From Candidatus Hydrogenedentes bacterium CG07_land_8_20_14_0_80_42_17 (GTDB lineage Bacteria; UBA8481), in the NCBI GenBank assembly GCA_002780065.1, contig PEWQ01000025.1, positions 1 to 19,393 on the forward strand: DNA of 19,393 nucleotides, written 5' to 3'. This document shows, one piece after another, positions 7,610 through 15,057 of this stretch. The position numbers and the translations under genes were made by a program. How positions within the stretch are numbered: position 1 is the first letter of the stretch; each line of letters opens with the position of its first letter. Under the pieces are notes generated by a model, which was not told the origin of the DNA, did not search any database, and saw only the letters and a program-made list of their open reading frames with translations.

Positions 7610-7882
7610 TTATGACTGTTCTCTTGAACTGTATTTAAACTCCAATGCTTCAATTTTCTTCTGCATAACTAGCCACATAATAATTGCCGTTACAAATTCG
7701 CTTAAGAAAAATGCCAGCGCAATAAATAGACTTATTGTGGACAAACCTATAACTAAAAAAATAATCGCCGGTAAAAATAATGCCGATGCGGCAAGCGACA
7801 ATGTAATAATAAGTCGTGAGCGCCTCAGTCCATCTATGCTTGCTCGAAGAGTCGACGGATCATAAATGTCAGTTGTAATCAC
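7610..7882 (-). CDS. Small two-helix membrane protein, unknown function
   Basis: 90 residues with two hydrophobic segments, about 23-46 and 49-73, and a charged C-terminal tail (KKIEALEFKYSSREQS). The start is GTG at 7882, supported by a strong AAAGGAGA eight bases upstream on the minus strand. It lies 21 bases after the purine permease on the same strand, so the two are probably co-transcribed. No motif is recognisable. It could be an accessory to the permease or simply an independent small membrane protein. Confidence 0.65.
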   Translation of the reverse strand: MITTDIYDPSTLRASIDGLRRSRLIITLSLAASALFLPAIIFLVIGLSTISLFIALAFFLSEFVTAIIMWLVMQKKIEALEFKYSSREQS

Positions 7883-7903
7883 TAAAATGTCTCCTTTAAA
7901 TAA

Positions 7904-9193
7904 TTATTCGAATGCCAGCGTAATTGCGAAGAGCGCAACAATTGCAAAGAGCATCGGATGAATTTCACGGTAGCACCCTGCGGCAATAGCTAGGACAACG
8001 TATGATGCAAGCCCGATTCCAATACCGGTCGAAATCGAAAAAGTGAAAGGCATCAGAACTATCGTAAGAAACGCAGGCACGGCAATGACTGAATCTTCAA
8101 AATTAATCTCTCGAAGATTCCGCGACATTGCCATACCGACGATGATCAGTGCCGGAGCTGTAGCAAAAGCCGGAACCGCTCCAATAAATGGATAAAAGAA
8201 TAGCGAAAGGAGAAAAAAGATTCCGACAAAAATAGAAGTCAAACCGGTTCTGCCTCCTTCCTCTACACCAGCCGCAGACTCGATGTAAGATGTAGTAGAG
8301 GATGTTCCAACAAAAGCTCCAATCACGGTTCCTATGGCATCGGCACGTAAAGCTTTCCGCATTGCATTATCCTTTGCATTTGTCGCCACTCCGCAAGGCT
8401 TTGCAACAGCAAGAAGAGTTCCGACGGAATCAAAAAGATCAACGAACATGAATGAAAGTATTACTCCTACGAGCGCCGGCGAGAGAGCTCCACGCCAATC
8501 GAAGGCGAAGAGCACAGGACGAATATCTGGAGGAGCAGCAAATATGCTTGTAGGAGGCGGTGCGGCTCCTGTAATAAATCCAGCCACAGAAGTAGCAATG
8601 ATACCTATGATTATCGCTCCCTTAATGTTGCGAACAAAGAGGATTCCAGTTAGTGCAAGACCGCCAAGACCAAGTAAAGTCGGCAAGGCGCCGAGACTGC
8701 CGCGAGTAACCAAAGTCGCCGGGTTCGCAACGACAATCCCCATCTGCTTAGCACCTATAAGTGCGAGGAAGAAACCAATGCCGACGGCGATTGCGAGCTT
8801 GAGTGGTTCGGGAATCGCATCCACAATCCAGTCGCGAAAACGAGTATAGGCGAGAATTACGTTGAGCATCCCTTCAATAAATACGACGCCAAGTGCGACC
8901 TGCCACGAAAGCCCAAGCGCGCCGCAGAGCGTGAAAGCAAATAAGGCGTTGAGTCCCATTCCCGGAGCCATCGCAACAGGCAGATTTGAGTAGAGCCCCA
9001 TCACTATAGTCGAAAGCGCGGCGGCAACAGCAGTGGCCGCAATAGATGCCTCGACCGGCATTCCTGCATTCGCCAGAATCTGTGGATTTACAAATAAGAT
9101 ATAACCCATCGTAAGGAACGTTGCTGTTGCGGCGCGAGCCTCGGTCGAGAACGAAGTCTTATGTTCCTGTAGAAAAGCTGATAGCAATTTCAT
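7904..9193 (-). CDS. NCS2-family purine permease (AzgA-like, adenine/guanine/hypoxanthine)
   Basis: A polytopic inner-membrane proton symporter for purine bases. Family hallmarks are NPQIL (36-40), the APGMGLNA helix (76-83), FVDLFDSVGT (250-259) and GTSSTTSYIESAAGVEEG (296-313), which distinguish the AzgA/hypoxanthine-guanine branch from UraA-type uracil carriers. The 429-residue length is normal. I chose the ATG at 9193. The same frame is open to a TTG at 9229, but the extra residues do not look like the family N terminus. No clear Shine-Dalgarno sequence is visible. Its closeness to the XdhD-like hydroxylase suggests supply of hypoxanthine or xanthine to that enzyme, although the genes lie on opposite strands. 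Confidence 0.88.
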   Translation of the reverse strand: MKLLSAFLQEHKTSFSTEARAATATFLTMGYILFVNPQILANAGMPVEASIAATAVAAALSTIVMGLYSNLPVAMAPGMGLNALFAFTLCGALGLSWQVALGVVFIEGMLNVILAYTRFRDWIVDAIPEPLKLAIAVGIGFFLALIGAKQMGIVVANPATLVTRGSLGALPTLLGLGGLALTGILFVRNIKGAIIIGIIATSVAGFITGAAPPPTSIFAAPPDIRPVLFAFDWRGALSPALVGVILSFMFVDLFDSVGTLLAVAKPCGVATNAKDNAMRKALRADAIGTVIGAFVGTSSTTSYIESAAGVEEGGRTGLTSIFVGIFFLLSLFFYPFIGAVPAFATAPALIIVGMAMSRNLREINFEDSVIAVPAFLTIVLMPFTFSISTGIGIGLASYVVLAIAAGCYREIHPMLFAIVALFAITLAFE

Positions 9194-9292
9194 ATCAAAA
9201 AGCGTATAAGAAATGGTTTTCTCTATCAAATAAAATACCGAATGAAAAAGTAATATTAGAGTATTCGCAATTTTCTACCGATTATTTAACAG

Positions 9293-10180
9293 ATGTCATA
9301 CGAACTTGGAAAATATATCAAAAATTTTATCGAGCATATCGAGAAGAACCGCAATGCCAGCCCGAACACAGTAATCGCGTACAAAAATGATCTTGAGGCG
9401 GCCGCTTTATTTTTCGGAAAAGATAAATTCGTATCTGAAATGACTCGGTCGGACATTCGGTCATTTATGAGCAGTCTCTCTCAAAATGGACTTTCTCCCA
9501 AAAGCTGCGGCAGGCATCTGGCTTCACTTCGTTCTTTCTTCCGTTTTTTGATTTGCGAAGAGATTGTAAATTCCAATCCTGCTCGAGGAGTCATTACCCC
9601 GCGCTCATCAAAAGACTTGCCGAGATTCATATCCGAAAATGATATGAAAAATTTACTCGATGGAGCATTCAGAGATGACGCTATCGGAATCAGAGACAAA
9701 GCAATTCTTGAACTCTTCTATTCGACCGGAGCGAGAATTTCGGAAATAGCTTCTCTAAATATTGACGACATCGATATGGAGTCGGAGGAATTGAGAATTC
9801 TCGGAAAAGGCTCAAAAGAACGAATTGTTCCGATCGGCAGTGCCGCGAAAGAATCGCTCTCAAAATGGATTAGCTCAAGATCAAAAATGATTCGCCATTT
9901 CGAACGCGCTCTATTCGTCAATGCTCGAGACGGAAAAAAATTGTCAGTCAGAGGAATGCGGCTTGTAATCTCAGAGTATCTGGCAAGAGTCAATCCCTCG
10001 GCAAAAAATCCGCACGCGATTCGTCATAGTTTTGCGACTCACATGCTCGACCACGGAGCAGACTTGCGCGCTGTTCAGGAATTGCTCGGACATTCTTCAC
10101 TGGCCACGACACAGAAATATACTCATGTTTCGATAAAAAGGATAAAAGATTTATACCGCGGCGCTCATCCCCGCGCGTAA
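9293..10180 (+). CDS. xerC: Tyrosine recombinase, XerC type
   Basis: A site-specific recombinase that resolves chromosome dimers at dif with a partner (XerD). The 295 residues comprise an N-terminal SAM-like core-binding domain (about 1-95) and a catalytic domain with a complete active site: R148 (STGARISE), K172 (GKGSKER), H241 and R244 (HAIRHSFATH), H267 (LGHSS) and nucleophile Y276 (QKYTHVS). The ending YRGAHPRA is characteristic of XerC rather than phage integrases. No attachment site, excisionase or cargo lies around it, so it looks like a housekeeping gene. No ribosome-binding site is visible at the ATG. It ends only eight bases from repeat copy B. Confidence 0.9.
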   Translation: MSYELGKYIKNFIEHIEKNRNASPNTVIAYKNDLEAAALFFGKDKFVSEMTRSDIRSFMSSLSQNGLSPKSCGRHLASLRSFFRFLICEEIVNSNPARGVITPRSSKDLPRFISENDMKNLLDGAFRDDAIGIRDKAILELFYSTGARISEIASLNIDDIDMESEELRILGKGSKERIVPIGSAAKESLSKWISSRSKMIRHFERALFVNARDGKKLSVRGMRLVISEYLARVNPSAKNPHAIRHSFATHMLDHGADLRAVQELLGHSSLATTQKYTHVSIKRIKDLYRGAHPRA

Positions 10181-10188
10181 TCGAATTA

Positions 10189-10250
10189 CCAGCCTATCTT
10201 CCGTGGAACGCGTAAAATAATTGAAAAAAGAAAATTGGAAAAATAAAATT
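10189..10250 (-). repeat. Dispersed repeat, copy B
   Basis: Read on the minus strand, this stretch matches window positions 1-62 at about 90 percent, ending in the same GGAAGATAGGCTGG and diverging after it. It starts where similarity to ferredoxin-NADP reductase stops in the overlapping reading frame, and ends eight bases beyond the xerC stop. It therefore sits at the truncation point of the reductase gene. Confidence 0.7.
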
Positions 10251-10565
10251 TTCAATTTGCACTTTATGCAGTCTCGGAGTCAATGCGCCTGATCTGACTA
10301 AGCTGATATAAAATTCAACATACTCTTTCGACATTGAAGAAGACGCAACAGAATACGCTCTGCGAATCATTTTATCGGGGTCGGCAGGCGGTTCTTCAGG
10401 ATCCGAGAAAACAGATCTCGGAGCCGAATATGGAAGCCCTAGCACTCCATACTGGCCTGGAATAAAATCAGGAAGAGTTCGACCTATCGGAGCAATCTTA
10501 ATCGCAAAATTTCCTGGCGCAAATTCTATTTTGCCGACAACTTTTGCATTGAGTTCAGTTTTCAT
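10194..10565 (-). pseudogene. fpr: 3'-truncated ferredoxin-NADP(+) reductase (FAD domain only)
   Basis: The first ~100 codons encode the FAD-binding barrel of the Fpr family: DFIPGQYGVLGLP near 33-45, the flavin motif RRAYSVASS (68-76), VEFYISLV (83-90), then GALTPRLHKV. A full Fpr is roughly 250-290 residues with an NADP-binding domain; here only 123 residues remain. After KVQI the frame runs into repeat copy B, giving a Phe/Ile-rich tail (FIFPIFFFQLF) unlike any Fpr. The NADP domain is absent and xerC follows directly on the other strand. Its start is 30 bases from the stop of the kinase-flavoprotein gene on the same strand, so it may once have been the second gene of that operon. A still-folded short protein cannot be excluded. 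Confidence 0.75.
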
Positions 10566-10595
10566 AACAGCCGCATTCTAACATAAACAAATTCA

Positions 10596-13064
10596 TCATA
10601 ACAGTGCTTCCTGCTCAAAAGGCCATGCGAAAAAACCGCCTTCAAGAATATTTACTTTGTCAAATCCTTGAGAACGTAAAATACAAGATGCCTCGTATGA
10701 GCTCAATCCGGTCGAGCAGTAAATAACAATTTCTTTGTCTTTAGGAAGTTCATGCAGTCTGCCGCGAAGAGATCTCAAAGGAATAGATAAAGCGCTTGGA
10801 ATCATTCCTTGACTCAGTTCCTCCTGATTTCTTACGTCAACAATTATCGTCTCTTCCTTCGCATCTAATTTATGTTTTAGTTCCAATGCAGATATACCGG
10901 TAAAGCTTCCTATAAATTTATTTTTGTAAACATTAGCGGCAATGCAAACAATATCCATTGGAGTCGAATACGGAGGCGCATAACCAAGATCAAGTTTCGA
11001 GAGAGCATCTATCGTTTCTTTTGTAGAAAGCAACGCCGCCGCAACATCTATTCTCTTAGAAATATCTCCGTGCCCTACAGCTTGCAAACCTAAAATACGA
11101 CCCGAATCTCTGTCTCCGATAAGTTTCAAAATAATATTTTTTGCAGACGGATAATAATGCTCTTTATCTGAACCTGTCACTACAACAGAGAGAGGATTAA
11201 ATCCTGCTTCAATCGCATCGGTTTCATTTAAACCTGTGCATCCAATATTGTAATCAAAACTTTTTAGGACAATCGTTTCAACGATGCCGGGAAATGCTTC
11301 AGAATTCAAAATCACATTTGTTCCGGCAACTCTGCCCTGCCTGTTAGCGACTGAGCCTAAAGGCAAAAGAACCGGCTTGCCTGTGATGATATCGCGGTTT
11401 TCAACACAATCCCCTATAGCGTAAATGTCCGGTTCACTCGTTTGAAGCCATTCGTTTACCTTGATTCCTCCTGTCTCGCCTATTTCCAAAGCGGCAGAAA
11501 CTGCCAACTTAGTTTCAGGCGCGACGCCGGTTCCGAAAATTAAAATCGTAGCCGGCAACTCTCTTTTGTTCGTAATCACTTTCGTGACCGCACCATTTTC
11601 GCCAACTAATCTCATCACGCGTTCGTCTGTCAGTATCTTTACTCCGTGCTGATTAAGATGTTTTTGAACGAGTAAAGCAATTTCAGGATCGAGCATAGAA
11701 AGCACTTGGTCTCTAGCTTCAACGATAGTGACCTGCAGTCCGCATGACGCTATTGCTTCAGCAGATTCAATCCCAATCAGTCCGCCTCCAACTATAACGG
11801 CGTTGTTGCCGGAAATATCCTTTAGAGCCTTTCTCATTCCGCGAGCATCTTCAATGCGATTCAACGTAAAAACATTTTTCAAGTTTAAACCTTCGATGGA
11901 CGGAATTATAGGCCTGCCCCCTGTGGCAAGAATTAATTTATCGTAGACTAGTTTTCTAATCTCATTGTCTCTCAGAAATTTAATTTCAATCTCTTTCTTA
12001 GTTTTGTCTATAGAAAGACATTCAGTTCTGTTGTAAACGGCAATGCCTTTGACTCGCCTAAAAAATTCAGGATCACGCAGATCACCGTCAGGCGTTGTCA
12101 TCAACATTCTGGTATCTTTTACATGCCCTGCTAAAAAATACGGAAGTCCACAGCCCGCATAAGAAAGAAAACGTTCGCGCTCTATCACCGTAATATCAGC
12201 GTCTGCATCCATTCTGAGCGCTCGCGCCGCCGCCTTCGGTCCTGCCGCGCGGCCGCCGATAATCACAATTTTTTTTCGCTTTCTTTTCTCTGGCTGTTTT
12301 GCTTTTTCTTCTTCAGTTACTTGCACCATCGGCATCGTGAAACGAAATATAGTTCCCTTCCCGACCTCACTCTCAAATTCCAATGTGCCTTTATAGGATT
12401 CTATAATTCTTTTGACTATCGCAAGTCCCAATCCCGTTCCTTCCCGCTCTTCCAACTTTGCATTGGGCGCCCTGTAAAACTCTTCAAAAAGATTACCTTT
12501 GGACTCGGCAGGAATTCCTATTCCGGTATCCGAAATACTTCCTTCCAATCTTCGAAGCGGAATCGAATAATTTAACCAAACTTCGACTCTGCCTCCTGTA
12601 GGCGTATACTTAACTGCATTCTCTATTAGATTAAAAAACACATGTCTAAAGCTGTCTCTCTGAGCCCACACCTGAGGTAAAATCGATTCAATCTTAATAT
12701 TCAGTTCAACGCCCTTCAACCTTGCTTTGGCATCGAGCACTTCCTTGATTTCTCCCATCTCTCGTTCGAGGCCGACTTGTTCATAACTAAGTTCTTTTTC
12801 AGCATCACTTAGCTGAGCTAAGTCCATGAGCTCATTCAACATGTTCATCATGTCCCTGGTTTTTCGGTCAATGCCTTCCAAAAGCTGTTTCACTTGAGAC
12901 GATGAGAAATCAACATAACCTCCAAGAATGGTTTTAATCTGAGTGCTGATAGTTGAAAGCGGCGCTCGCAGTTGATGAGCTCCAACACGAAGCACTTGCC
13001 ATTTATCTTTTGCCGATATTTTATTTTCGGAATTTTTTCTAGTATTTTTTTTTCTATTAGGCAT
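10596..13064 (-). CDS. Histidine kinase fused to a CoA-disulfide-reductase-like flavoprotein and a rhodanese domain
   Basis: One uninterrupted 822-residue chain with three modules and no membrane segment. Residues 1-250 are a histidine kinase: H-box AHQLRAPL with phospho-acceptor H30, N-box NLIENAVKYT (145-154), ISDTGIGIP (177-185) and GTGLGLAIV (209-217). A basic linker (about 251-265) follows. Residues 266-720 are a pyridine-nucleotide flavoprotein of the CoA-disulfide reductase/NADH oxidase group: FAD loop VIIGGRAAG, redox Cys305 in SYAGCGLPYF, NAD loop VGGGLIGIE (425-433), YAIGDC (548-553) and LDLGYAPPYS (691-700). Residues 725-822 are a rhodanese with Cys783 in YCSTGLSSYEA. Flavoprotein-rhodanese fusions are known; the kinase front end turns the enzyme into a possible sensor of thiol or persulfide state. 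The ATG at 13064 is preferred over a TTG at 13070. The divergent receiver gene is the likely partner. Confidence 0.92.
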   Translation of the reverse strand: MPNRKKNTRKNSENKISAKDKWQVLRVGAHQLRAPLSTISTQIKTILGGYVDFSSSQVKQLLEGIDRKTRDMMNMLNELMDLAQLSDAEKELSYEQVGLEREMGEIKEVLDAKARLKGVELNIKIESILPQVWAQRDSFRHVFFNLIENAVKYTPTGGRVEVWLNYSIPLRRLEGSISDTGIGIPAESKGNLFEEFYRAPNAKLEEREGTGLGLAIVKRIIESYKGTLEFESEVGKGTIFRFTMPMVQVTEEEKAKQPEKRKRKKIVIIGGRAAGPKAAARALRMDADADITVIERERFLSYAGCGLPYFLAGHVKDTRMLMTTPDGDLRDPEFFRRVKGIAVYNRTECLSIDKTKKEIEIKFLRDNEIRKLVYDKLILATGGRPIIPSIEGLNLKNVFTLNRIEDARGMRKALKDISGNNAVIVGGGLIGIESAEAIASCGLQVTIVEARDQVLSMLDPEIALLVQKHLNQHGVKILTDERVMRLVGENGAVTKVITNKRELPATILIFGTGVAPETKLAVSAALEIGETGGIKVNEWLQTSEPDIYAIGDCVENRDIITGKPVLLPLGSVANRQGRVAGTNVILNSEAFPGIVETIVLKSFDYNIGCTGLNETDAIEAGFNPLSVVVTGSDKEHYYPSAKNIILKLIGDRDSGRILGLQAVGHGDISKRIDVAAALLSTKETIDALSKLDLGYAPPYSTPMDIVCIAANVYKNKFIGSFTGISALELKHKLDAKEETIIVDVRNQEELSQGMIPSALSIPLRSLRGRLHELPKDKEIVIYCSTGLSSYEASCILRSQGFDKVNILEGGFFAWPFEQEALL

Positions 13065-13101
13065 TCTCAAACCTATATTTTTGGAATTTTATTATTTTCA
13101 T
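13057..13101 (-). CDS. Possible 14-codon leader peptide before the kinase fusion
   Basis: On the minus strand a strong ribosome-binding sequence (GGAGAAGAG) directly precedes an ATG that opens a short frame, MKIIKFQKYRFENA. Its stop TAA lies just inside the kinase gene, out of frame with it. The kinase ATG has only a weak AGG upstream, so its translation could be coupled to this leader. The frame is too short to be judged by composition. Confidence 0.3.
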   Translation of the reverse strand: MKIIKFQKYRFENA

Positions 13102-13155
13102 CTCTTCTCCAATATATTTTACTTTACAATATCAATTTCACAAAATATTTAAATA

Positions 13156-13183
13156 TTGCCAGAATAACTATTTGTGATATGAT
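13156..13183 (+). promoter_or_regulatory. Promoter of the response-regulator gene
   Basis: TTGCCA (13156-13161) and TATGAT (13178-13183) are spaced by 16 bases. Initiation near 13190 leaves a short leader with GGAGGG (13198-13203) before the ATG at 13215. It lies in the 150-base divergent region shared with the kinase fusion gene, so both genes could be controlled from it. Confidence 0.5.
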
Positions 13184-13214
13184 TCTCATATAGTTTTGGA
13201 GGGATTCAAATAAA

Positions 13215-13586
13215 ATGGCAAATAAGAAAAAGATATTATGTATAGATGATGATGTAGAACTTTTGAATGCGTTGAAAATAATTTTAGAAAGCGGCGGATT
13301 CACTGTTATCACGGCAGAGTCAGAAGATGACGGAATAAATAAATTCAAAGAGAGCAAACCCGATCTTGTTCTATTGGATCTCATGATGGAAAATACTGAT
13401 TCAGCTGTAAATTTCATGAACCAAATAAAAAAAGAGGGAGCGCTTCCTCCAATCTATCTCTTGAGTTCAGTCGGAACCGATTTTTATCAAAATGTTGATA
13501 TAAATCAATTCGGATTTTCCGGTGCTTTTCAAAAGCCGATTGACCCGCAAAATTTACTAAAGCTTATTAATACTCGTCTTTCGTAA
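13215..13586 (+). CDS. Stand-alone response-regulator receiver domain
   Basis: A 123-residue CheY-like receiver with no output domain. The acidic pocket is D11-D13 (CIDDD), the phosphorylation site is D55 (VLLLDLMM region), the switch Ser is S84/S85 (LLSS), and the conserved Lys is K107 in FQKPID. A good ribosome-binding site (GGAGGG) precedes the ATG. Transcribed divergently from the kinase-flavoprotein-rhodanese gene, it is the obvious candidate to receive phosphate from H30 of that protein. With no DNA-binding domain, its output must go through protein contact or a further phosphorelay step. The nearby motA/motB genes make a motility target conceivable but unproven. Confidence 0.9.
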   Translation: MANKKKILCIDDDVELLNALKIILESGGFTVITAESEDDGINKFKESKPDLVLLDLMMENTDSAVNFMNQIKKEGALPPIYLLSSVGTDFYQNVDINQFGFSGAFQKPIDPQNLLKLINTRLS

Positions 13587-13603
13587 TCGCACAAACTTTT
13601 CTA

Positions 13604-13629
13604 TTGACCTATTATGAAACTTCTATAAT
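13604..13629 (+). promoter_or_regulatory. Candidate promoter of the SHOCT-tailed membrane protein
   Basis: TTGACC (13604-13609) and a perfect TATAAT (13624-13629) flank a 14-base spacer, shorter than ideal. The GTG start at 13638 is only nine bases beyond the -10, so the message would be essentially leaderless. No Shine-Dalgarno sequence is present. Confidence 0.4.
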
Positions 13630-13637
13630 TTTTTTGT

Positions 13638-14261
13638 GTGACGACTACTGATAAAGATTCTGAATATTCATGGAGGCCAAGCCTATTATCAAAACAGAAA
13701 TTATTTTTTAACGATGAGACGATCTCAATAGAACAAAAAATCGGCAGTTTCAAAAAAACTCATGAATATAAATTGAAGGATCTTAATTCAGTTCCTATTT
13801 CCGTAGCTCACAAAACATTCATGCCTTTTATATTCGGAACTATTTTTCTTTTGCTCATGTATCTCTCAGTCTCATCAATACTTTATAGCAATGATTACAA
13901 CTCTATGCTGAAGAGCTCAGCTAAAGCAATTTTTTTCGTTTTAACAGCGTCCGGTTTTTTTATCCAATACTGGAGAAGAAATGGAATTTTTATTCACTTT
14001 CAATTTCGCTCAACAAAAAGGCTTGCCTTTTTTTTACCTAAAATAAATGAGTCCAAAGATTTCATTGACAAACTTACGCGTGCAATTCATCTTTCCGATT
14101 CAAATAGTTCGAGTGTAGACACAGAATCCAAAATTTTCTCTCTCGGTTCAGCAGGAGACATGCTCCAACAGGCTGAATCTTTGCGCTCAAAGAATAAAAT
14201 AACGGAAGAAGAATTTCAAAATTTAAAAGAATTATACAGCAGTAGTAAAAATCGTGATTAG
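13638..14261 (+). CDS. Two-helix membrane protein with SHOCT-like C terminus, unknown function
   Basis: 207 residues. A polar N-terminal region (1-60) is followed by two hydrophobic helices at about 62-84 and 95-112, then a basic stretch (YWRRNG). The C terminus from about 175 (LQQAESLRSKNKITEEEFQ) has the amphipathic pattern with ITEEEF typical of SHOCT domains, small helical modules often found at protein ends. The start is uncertain: GTG at 13638 lacks a ribosome-binding site but fits a leaderless message, and the next Met in frame lies inside the first helix. The plan resembles membrane-anchored PH-like small proteins, but I do not recognise a family. It is convergent with motB. Confidence 0.65.
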   Translation: MTTTDKDSEYSWRPSLLSKQKLFFNDETISIEQKIGSFKKTHEYKLKDLNSVPISVAHKTFMPFIFGTIFLLLMYLSVSSILYSNDYNSMLKSSAKAIFFVLTASGFFIQYWRRNGIFIHFQFRSTKRLAFFLPKINESKDFIDKLTRAIHLSDSNSSSVDTESKIFSLGSAGDMLQQAESLRSKNKITEEEFQNLKELYSSSKNRD

Positions 14262-14295
14262 TGGTTGCATTCCATATCGACTTGCATGACTCCGG

Positions 14296-15051
14296 TTAAG
14301 ATTTAAGATGACTCCATCTAACAACAATTTCGACTCTGCGGTTTCTCGAATAATAATCCTCGTCAGTCTCGTCAGGAAATCTAGGAACCGGTCTTTGGTC
14401 GCCGTAACCTGCTACTGACATTCGCTTCTTCTCAATATTTCGAATGGAAAAAGATCTATAAACAGAAATAGCTCTATCAGTTGAAAGAGTAAGATTGTCC
14501 CTATTTCCCAATGCATCAAAAAAAGCAACAGCGTCCGTATGCCCTTCAATTCTGAAATCAGCTCCAGCCGCAGGACCATTCAGAAAAAACGAAATTCTGT
14601 CAAGAAGCGGTCCTGCTTCAGGTTTCAGTATCGATGATCCGGCATCAAACAGGACAGAATTTGTAATACTGATCTTGAACCCCTCTTCTGTCTGTTCAGC
14701 AGTCACTGCCTGACCGAGCTGATCTTTCAGCCAACCCATGAGTTCAGGCGCAGTCGACATAATAGGCGTTTGAGCCTCTCCAAGAGGTTCATTTCGGTCA
14801 CCTCTATTCAATAATCTCTGCCTGCTTAAATTAATTGTTTCGCCGCTCTCCATAAAACCTACTCCAAAAGTCACAGCCATCGATTTGACTGCAGCCTCAA
14901 ACTTATTCGCATCGAAAGTTGCAAAAGATAGAAGCGCCACAAAAAACGCCATAAGATTCGTCATCATGTCTCCGTAAGAAAGACACCACGGAGCAACGCC
15001 TTGCGGATATTTTACGTTATGACCGCAATTTGGGCATTTTTTTATCGCCAT
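14296..15051 (-). CDS. motB: Flagellar motor stator protein MotB
   Basis: The peptidoglycan-anchored half of the stator. After a short N terminus containing a CPNCG knuckle (C6, C9), a single transmembrane helix begins at PWCLSYGDMMT and carries the proton- or sodium-binding Asp28. A plug/linker region follows, then an OmpA-like peptidoglycan-binding domain from about 125: VLFDAGSSILKPEA, RIEGHTDAV, LSTDRA and the basic NRRVEIVVR near the end. The 251-residue length is normal. The ATG lies six bases after the motA stop, so the two are co-expressed. The extra CxxC pair ahead of the helix resembles the Cys-rich starts seen in some other MotB proteins. No flagellar structural genes lie in this window. 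Confidence 0.93.
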   Translation of the reverse strand: MAIKKCPNCGHNVKYPQGVAPWCLSYGDMMTNLMAFFVALLSFATFDANKFEAAVKSMAVTFGVGFMESGETINLSRQRLLNRGDRNEPLGEAQTPIMSTAPELMGWLKDQLGQAVTAEQTEEGFKISITNSVLFDAGSSILKPEAGPLLDRISFFLNGPAAGADFRIEGHTDAVAFFDALGNRDNLTLSTDRAISVYRSFSIRNIEKKRMSVAGYGDQRPVPRFPDETDEDYYSRNRRVEIVVRWSHLKS

Positions 15052-15057
15052 ACTTTA

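Noticed and set aside
8334-8849. Plus-strand frame of 171 codons opposite the purine permease
   Set aside because: It is the antisense shadow of a well-supported permease gene; the translation is Pro/Arg/Ala-rich with no recognisable features.
9293-10180. Integrase of a mobile element
   Set aside because: The C-terminal AHPRA ending and standard length mark XerC; no attachment repeats, excisionase or cargo genes surround it.
14262-14316. Direct repeat TGACTCC between the SHOCT-tailed gene and motB, considered as a terminator
   Set aside because: The copies are in direct, not inverted, orientation and no stem with a T-tract can be formed.
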